A model generated the notes under the pieces. The model made no database searches and had not been told where the DNA came from. It was given only the letters and a program-made list of their open reading frames with translations. Below, piece after piece: positions 60,031-64,000 of a DNA stretch of 64,000 nucleotides; position 1 is the stretch's first letter, and each line of letters begins with the position of its first letter. This DNA comes from CAYWOS01 sp964459985 (GTDB lineage Bacteria > Bacillota > Clostridia > Christensenellales > Aristaeellaceae). A program made the translations under genes and the position numbers. Location: the NCBI GenBank assembly GCA_964459985.1, contig CAYWOS010000011.1, positions 1 to 64,000 on the forward strand. Reading direction: 5' to 3'.

Positions 60031-60483
60031 ATGATTGACACAAGCGCTTGGGACAATGCAGAGGCTTATCTGCTGAAGGAGTGCTATCTTCTGGCCATCC
60101 AGTTCGCGCAGCCCGATACAGCCAAGGACATACTGAGAGATCGCTGCGACAAGATCGACGTCCCGCAAAGCGATATCCCGGTTCGGGGCGACGCCGCCTC
60201 AAAGGAAACCGAGATGAAAATCATATCGGACGTCCTGTACGATCTGACGCTCGAAGGCTTCACCGCCTCGGAAAACAAGAAATCTCCCTGCGTTCAGAAG
60301 ATCAAAAGCCTGCCAAAATCCGCCGAAAAGGAATTCATGCTTGCGCTGCTGGCCTTAAGGGAAGGGCGGGATGAAACGCAGAGAATCAAGGCGCTGGATC
60401 ATATAAGCGCCGCGCTCAACGATTCCCTTGACAATCCACGGTATATCGCGCTGGCAAATATCCTGCGGGAAGCGGGGAAGTGA
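60031..60483 (+). CDS. Helical protein of unknown function
   Basis: 150 aa, helical, soluble (WDNAEAYLLKECYLLAIQFA, LPKSAEKEFMLALLALREG). Looks like a TPR-like or adaptor fold. GGGGGAG before the ATG; 81 bases behind the 2-TM gene, 10 bases before the next gene. No family recognised. Confidence 0.7.
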   Translation: MIDTSAWDNAEAYLLKECYLLAIQFAQPDTAKDILRDRCDKIDVPQSDIPVRGDAASKETEMKIISDVLYDLTLEGFTASENKKSPCVQKIKSLPKSAEKEFMLALLALREGRDETQRIKALDHISAALNDSLDNPRYIALANILREAGK

Positions 60484-60493
60484 GGCGGAATAC

Positions 60494-61543
60494 ATGGACG
60501 CAAAAAGGGTGCTGCTGCTGCTGGATACTCTCCACGCGAACACAAGCGGTCACGCCGACGAAATCGCCGGGATATATCAAAGAGCCCTGGATGAAGACGA
60601 TGATATCCTGCGGCTGAAATCGCTTCTGAATGACTGCATGTTTTATCGTGAGATCGGCGGCGCTCTGAATCAACGCGGAGAGGAAGCGCTGAAAGAAATC
60701 TATTCATCGCCGTCGAAGGCGTTCGACACTCTGCCCCGGCTCATGCAAACCTACGAATCAATCGCGCATGAAGTCCGTCTGTCAGAGCGGCTCATGCGTT
60801 CGCCGACGCCGTTTTCCGAAACGGTTCTCGTCTTAAGAAAAAAGGATATCGCGTCCTATATGGCCGCGCTGCGGACGATTGCCGGCACATGCCTATACCT
60901 CATTGCCCTGTACGCCGGTTTGGATAAGGTCAAGAATCTTTCGTGGGACGACACAGTCGGTATTCAGGAATTGATTTATGCGATCAATACCAAATTTCTG
61001 CCGGCGTTGTGCGCCGTCAGGTGTCCCGATTACAGCTGGGTTATCAGAAAAAGGCGAATGGGCGGAAGCGCGCTGTTTGACGGCGATTGTTTTTATTTAA
61101 GTTATGAAAGCGCAAGAGAAGTCGATATGCATTGCGGCGCGCTGTATAAAGAACCGCTCGGCACGCATGCGTTTTTGAACGCGAACGCCTACGAGTCCGG
61201 CGAAACGGATACTCCGTTTTGCTGGGGAACCGGAAATATCGTTTCCTTTTTGCCCGATAACGCGATTCTGCTGCTGCAAAACAAAGTCGTGACAAAAGTC
61301 CGCGCGCCGCGGCGCGAGGAGCTCATGAAAAAAATGCCGACGCCCTTCGAATGCATCAGGCAGTTGTCCGACGGCGCGATGTTCTGCGTATCGCCGGACG
61401 AGCTTCTTCTGGCGATGAATCAATGGCAAATGGGATATGAGATCGAAATGCGCAAAAGAATGCATATCTGCCTGTTCTGCGGGAAACACGTATCGGATAA
61501 CAGGTTGGTTTGTCCGTCGCATTTCACATCGAAGATCACATGA
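60494..61543 (+). CDS. Unknown protein with C-terminal Cys/His zinc-ribbon-like end
   Basis: 349 aa. Helical N-terminal half; the rest is mixed (GGSALFDGDCFYLSYESARE). It ends with CLFCGKHVSDNRLVCPSHF, a CxxC...CxxH zinc-binding pattern. ATG at 60494 after GAGGCGG. The stop overlaps the radical SAM gene. Function unknown; might be a substrate or scaffold for the kinase or the radical SAM enzyme. Confidence 0.7.
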   Translation: MDAKRVLLLLDTLHANTSGHADEIAGIYQRALDEDDDILRLKSLLNDCMFYREIGGALNQRGEEALKEIYSSPSKAFDTLPRLMQTYESIAHEVRLSERLMRSPTPFSETVLVLRKKDIASYMAALRTIAGTCLYLIALYAGLDKVKNLSWDDTVGIQELIYAINTKFLPALCAVRCPDYSWVIRKRRMGGSALFDGDCFYLSYESAREVDMHCGALYKEPLGTHAFLNANAYESGETDTPFCWGTGNIVSFLPDNAILLLQNKVVTKVRAPRREELMKKMPTPFECIRQLSDGAMFCVSPDELLLAMNQWQMGYEIEMRKRMHICLFCGKHVSDNRLVCPSHFTSKIT

Positions 61544-62121
61544 AACAATCGGAGATGAAGATCAGCCTCGCAAGAATGTATTATCCGGTGAAGGTCCTCG
61601 GTCCCGGCGACAGATTCGGCATATGGGTCAACGGCTGCGCGCGGAATTGCGACGGCTGCATCAGCCCGGAACTGCGGCGGTATGATCCGTCAAAGGAAGT
61701 GTCGACGGACCGTATCATGCAGATGATCCGTCGCGTGGACGGTCGCATAGACGGCTTCACCATCTCCGGCGGAGAACCGTTCTACAAACCGGAAGCATTA
61801 TGCAATCTGGTCGAAGCGCTGGTCCCGGTAAGCGACGATATCCTGATCTATACGGGATATAGGATCGAGGAACTCAAGGCGCGGAAGAATCGGGCGATTG
61901 ACGCTGTTCTTGATCGCTGCGCGGCGCTCATTGACGGCCCGTATATTGCGCGGATGAACCAAGGCGTCGGATGGATGGGATCGTCCAATCAAAGGTGCTG
62001 GGTGTTCAAATACCCTGACAAGTATGCTTTGGCAGCCACTGCGAAGCGGGGGCTGCAGACTGTGCTTTACGGCAGGCAAGTCCTGCTGATCGGAATTCCC
62101 GAAGGGAGAGGTCTTTCATGA
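61540..62121 (+). CDS. Radical SAM activating-enzyme-like protein (NrdG/PflA type)
   Basis: 193 aa. The 4Fe-4S/SAM motif CARNCDGC is at Cys33, Cys37, Cys40; the SAM-binding GGEP follows in FTISGGEPFYKPEAL; DILIYTGYRIEEL is typical of NrdG. Such proteins make a glycyl radical on a partner or modify peptides. No glycyl-radical enzyme (RVxGY motif) is in the window, so the target is unknown. It overlaps both neighbours by 4 bases. Confidence 0.85.
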   Translation: MKQSEMKISLARMYYPVKVLGPGDRFGIWVNGCARNCDGCISPELRRYDPSKEVSTDRIMQMIRRVDGRIDGFTISGGEPFYKPEALCNLVEALVPVSDDILIYTGYRIEELKARKNRAIDAVLDRCAALIDGPYIARMNQGVGWMGSSNQRCWVFKYPDKYALAATAKRGLQTVLYGRQVLLIGIPEGRGLS

Positions 62122-63707
62122 TCAACGCGGCAGAAACACAACCGCCGAGGATCGTCACGGGTCAAGCGGTAAATGCCGGAGAGACCATTCCCCCCGGCGG
62201 CAAGGGACAAAGCGGTCAAAACATCATGCTGTTGGCCGGCGAGTCCATTGCCGACAGCTACATCATCCACGCCCTCATGAACAAGCAGGGAAAACAATCG
62301 GATGTGTACCTGGCGAAAAAGTGGGGGAAAACCTACGTCATCAAGGTTTATCATAACGGATGGCGGCCTTCCAATCAAATGCAGAGTTTCTTATCAAACG
62401 TTCGCCACCCGAGCATCGCGCATGTACTGGATCGCGGCGATTTCAAGGGCTACTACTACGAAATCTACGAGTATTACTCGGAGGGGACGCTGGAGGACGC
62501 GGGCGCGCTGACAAGCGTTCATATTCAAAACGTCATTGTTCCCTCCGTGAACGAAGGGCTTCATGAACTGCACAGAAACGGTATCGTGCATTGCGATATC
62601 AAGCCGAGCAATCTGTTCTACGCGGACGGAGGGAAGAGAATCGTCATCGGCGATTGCGGCATCAGCGGCTATATGAACGAAACCGGGAAATTCGTGGACG
62701 CCGTGCGGGGAACCCCGGAATACGCGCCGCGCGTGAAAGCTCTTTTATGGAGCGCCGCTATGTCGCCGGCGTATGATTACGGCTCCTTCGGTCTGGTGCT
62801 TTGCAGGGCGATCCTCGGGCATTCAATCTTTGAAGGGATGTCCGTCGAGGAGATATCAAGAACCTGGGACAGAGGGCTGGAACTGCCAAGCCAAATCAAC
62901 GGACGGCTCAATGTATTGATTCGGGGACTGCTTAATGAAGACGAAGAGCAGCGATGGGGGTATCAGCAGGTCAAACGATGGTGCGAAGGCGAGTATATCC
63001 GGCCTGTCAACAGAAAGCTGTATCCCACGGCGGGCAGGGAACAGCCAAACAAACCGTTGATTTTCGGAAGATTCGACGGTCAAACCATCTCCGTAGCTAC
63101 GCTCCGCCAGCTCTCGCTGGCAATCAGGCAATACTGGTCGCAGGCGCTGCGAATCGTAAAAAGACGGGAGCTGGTTGAGTTCGTCCGGCAGTTTAATCGG
63201 TCGCTTGCCGACGAGGTCAGGGATCTTTCGATCTGCCAGGACACGGACGCCGCCGTTTTCCGTCTGCTGACGCTCATCGACGACAATTCGGCCGGGATAT
63301 ACTATTGCGGGAAAGCGTACGCGTCGCTTGCGGATTATGTTGCGCGGCTGTCCACGGGAAAGGATGAAATCGCAAAGAGGTTTTTGTCATCGGGCCTATT
63401 GGTTTTTTACCTGCGCCACAATGACTACGATGAGACGCAGATCGATCAGCTTGAGTCGCTGATTCGAAGGAACGGCTGTGACGACATGGCCGCGATTTCT
63501 ACGATATGCTTCGCTTTACAGGGGAAGAAAACAATCGACATCGGCGGCGTATCTGTTGAAACGCTGGACGATCTGGCCGCCGTTTTACCGAAACTCTCGA
63601 TCAAAGAGATCGACGAATTGCTTCGCAGCGATCACTTCATCGCATGGATGAACAGGCTGGGATACGAGAAAGAAACACGCAGAATCAAGGAGGCGTTTGC
63701 GTCATGA
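62118..63707 (+). CDS. Divergent Ser/Thr protein kinase with C-terminal helical domain
   Basis: 529 aa. Kinase domain about 45-300: ATP Lys75 in YVIKVYH, catalytic loop HCDIKPSNLF (His-Cys-Asp for HRD) near 157, DCG (for DFG) near 180, GTPEYAPRV activation segment. The Gly-rich loop is poor (MNKQGKQSDVYLAKK). The last about 200 residues are helical and unlike PASTA or other sensor domains. There is no TM. Probably a cytosolic regulator of the cluster. Overlaps both neighbours (ATGA). Confidence 0.85.
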   Translation: MINAAETQPPRIVTGQAVNAGETIPPGGKGQSGQNIMLLAGESIADSYIIHALMNKQGKQSDVYLAKKWGKTYVIKVYHNGWRPSNQMQSFLSNVRHPSIAHVLDRGDFKGYYYEIYEYYSEGTLEDAGALTSVHIQNVIVPSVNEGLHELHRNGIVHCDIKPSNLFYADGGKRIVIGDCGISGYMNETGKFVDAVRGTPEYAPRVKALLWSAAMSPAYDYGSFGLVLCRAILGHSIFEGMSVEEISRTWDRGLELPSQINGRLNVLIRGLLNEDEEQRWGYQQVKRWCEGEYIRPVNRKLYPTAGREQPNKPLIFGRFDGQTISVATLRQLSLAIRQYWSQALRIVKRRELVEFVRQFNRSLADEVRDLSICQDTDAAVFRLLTLIDDNSAGIYYCGKAYASLADYVARLSTGKDEIAKRFLSSGLLVFYLRHNDYDETQIDQLESLIRRNGCDDMAAISTICFALQGKKTIDIGGVSVETLDDLAAVLPKLSIKEIDELLRSDHFIAWMNRLGYEKETRRIKEAFAS

Positions 63708-64000
63708 GCAGCTACTATACGACCGCGCAGCTGGAAGAGATGAGGCGCGCGCAAATCGAAAGGGAAATCGCCGCAGAAAAAGCGCGCCTCAAGAAAGCGA
63801 TGGAAGACAGCATTCAAAGGATAAGCGATCAGCTTCGGAAGCAGCACGTGAATGAAGTAAAGGCGACCGAGACGCCCGGAGAGAAAATGACCGTGTTCAT
63901 ATCCGATCAGGCCGTGAGCGGATATCGCGAGAGCGCCGTCATCACGGGCGCAACGCTTCAGAACGAGCGCCATGTTGCGAAAGTCAAACGCGACGAGCTT
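63704..64000 (+). CDS. Coiled-coil protein, 3' end cut by window
   Basis: 99 codons visible. The first 50 residues form a highly charged helix (EEMRRAQIEREIAAEKARL), then FISDQAVSGYRESAV. The start overlaps the kinase stop. It resembles the coiled-coil proteins earlier in the cluster in style, but no family is recognised. Confidence 0.65.
   Translation, partial: MSSYYTTAQLEEMRRAQIEREIAAEKARLKKAMEDSIQRISDQLRKQHVNEVKATETPGEKMTVFISDQAVSGYRESAVITGATLQNERHVAKVKRDEL

Noticed and set aside
50205..64000. Integrative conjugative element or prophage as explanation of the cluster.
   Set aside because: No integrase, relaxase, replication gene, attachment-site tRNA, capsid or tail gene is visible; HerA and FtsK ATPases alone do not prove conjugation. 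The next genes beyond the window could still change this.

Overview
The window looks like a high-G+C, endospore-forming Firmicute (class Clostridia, possibly a gut or anaerobic lineage). Evidence: two alpha/beta-type small acid-soluble spore proteins, two T-box leaders (cysE-cysS and valS), a PurR-box-like operator pair, strong AGGAGG ribosome binding sites, sigma-A promoters with 17-bp spacers, a sodium-pump decarboxylase cluster and a radical SAM activating enzyme. A run of 25 N inside valS and two single-base frameshifts suggest a draft, perhaps metagenomic, assembly. Family names are judged from motifs read by eye; no database search was run.

Layout. 1-6.9 kb: metG (5' end cut), an HtrA protease, a ZIP metal transporter, a VOC protein, an EamA transporter and a GH5 glycosidase. 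7.2-13.4 kb: one giant secreted Cys-rich repeat protein, split by a frameshift. 13.7-20.4 kb (minus): degV, then xpt with a BMP-type purine/nucleoside ABC transporter. 20.8-23.3 kb (minus): a frameshifted TIM-barrel protein coupled to a SUMF1-like protein. 23.5-28 kb: SASP genes, a PHP protein, a DUF6273-like protein, a NAGPA-like protein and an Lgt-like membrane protein. 28-33.1 kb (minus): T-box, cysE, cysS, lacZ-type GH2. 33.5-38.9 kb: yceD-rpmF, T-box, valS, rsmH, rsmI. 38.9-44.7 kb: rpiB (minus) and a five-gene biotin-dependent carboxyltransferase/Na+ pump cluster. 45-49.5 kb: a KTSC protein, then an HD-RyR protein with a SLOG-4TM protein, which looks like a nucleotide-signalling conflict module. 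49.9-64 kb: a tightly packed cluster of at least eleven genes running off the window end.

Two things stand out. First, four copies of a palindrome-rich element, each exactly 234 bp, lie at 13397, 20527, 45399 and 49555. Each copy is flanked by 23-29 bp direct repeats, and those repeats are the local transcription-terminator hairpin, different at each locus. This looks like a small mobile element that targets terminators and duplicates them. Base changes between copies co-vary in at least two hairpins. Two copies in direct orientation bracket the HD-RyR/SLOG module.

Second, the cluster from 50.2 kb combines: a HerA-like ATPase; a coiled-coil protein; a coiled-coil HEXXH metallopeptidase overlapping a tiny acidic protein; a 1271-residue tandem FtsK-type ATPase whose N-terminus resembles the GroEL apical (substrate-binding) domain; a 2-TM protein; helical and Zn-ribbon proteins; a radical SAM activase; a divergent Ser/Thr kinase; and a further coiled-coil protein. 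Most of the junctions overlap or are only a few bases apart, so it is probably one operon. I do not recognise it as a described system. The architecture suggests a kinase-regulated translocation, secretion or defence machine.
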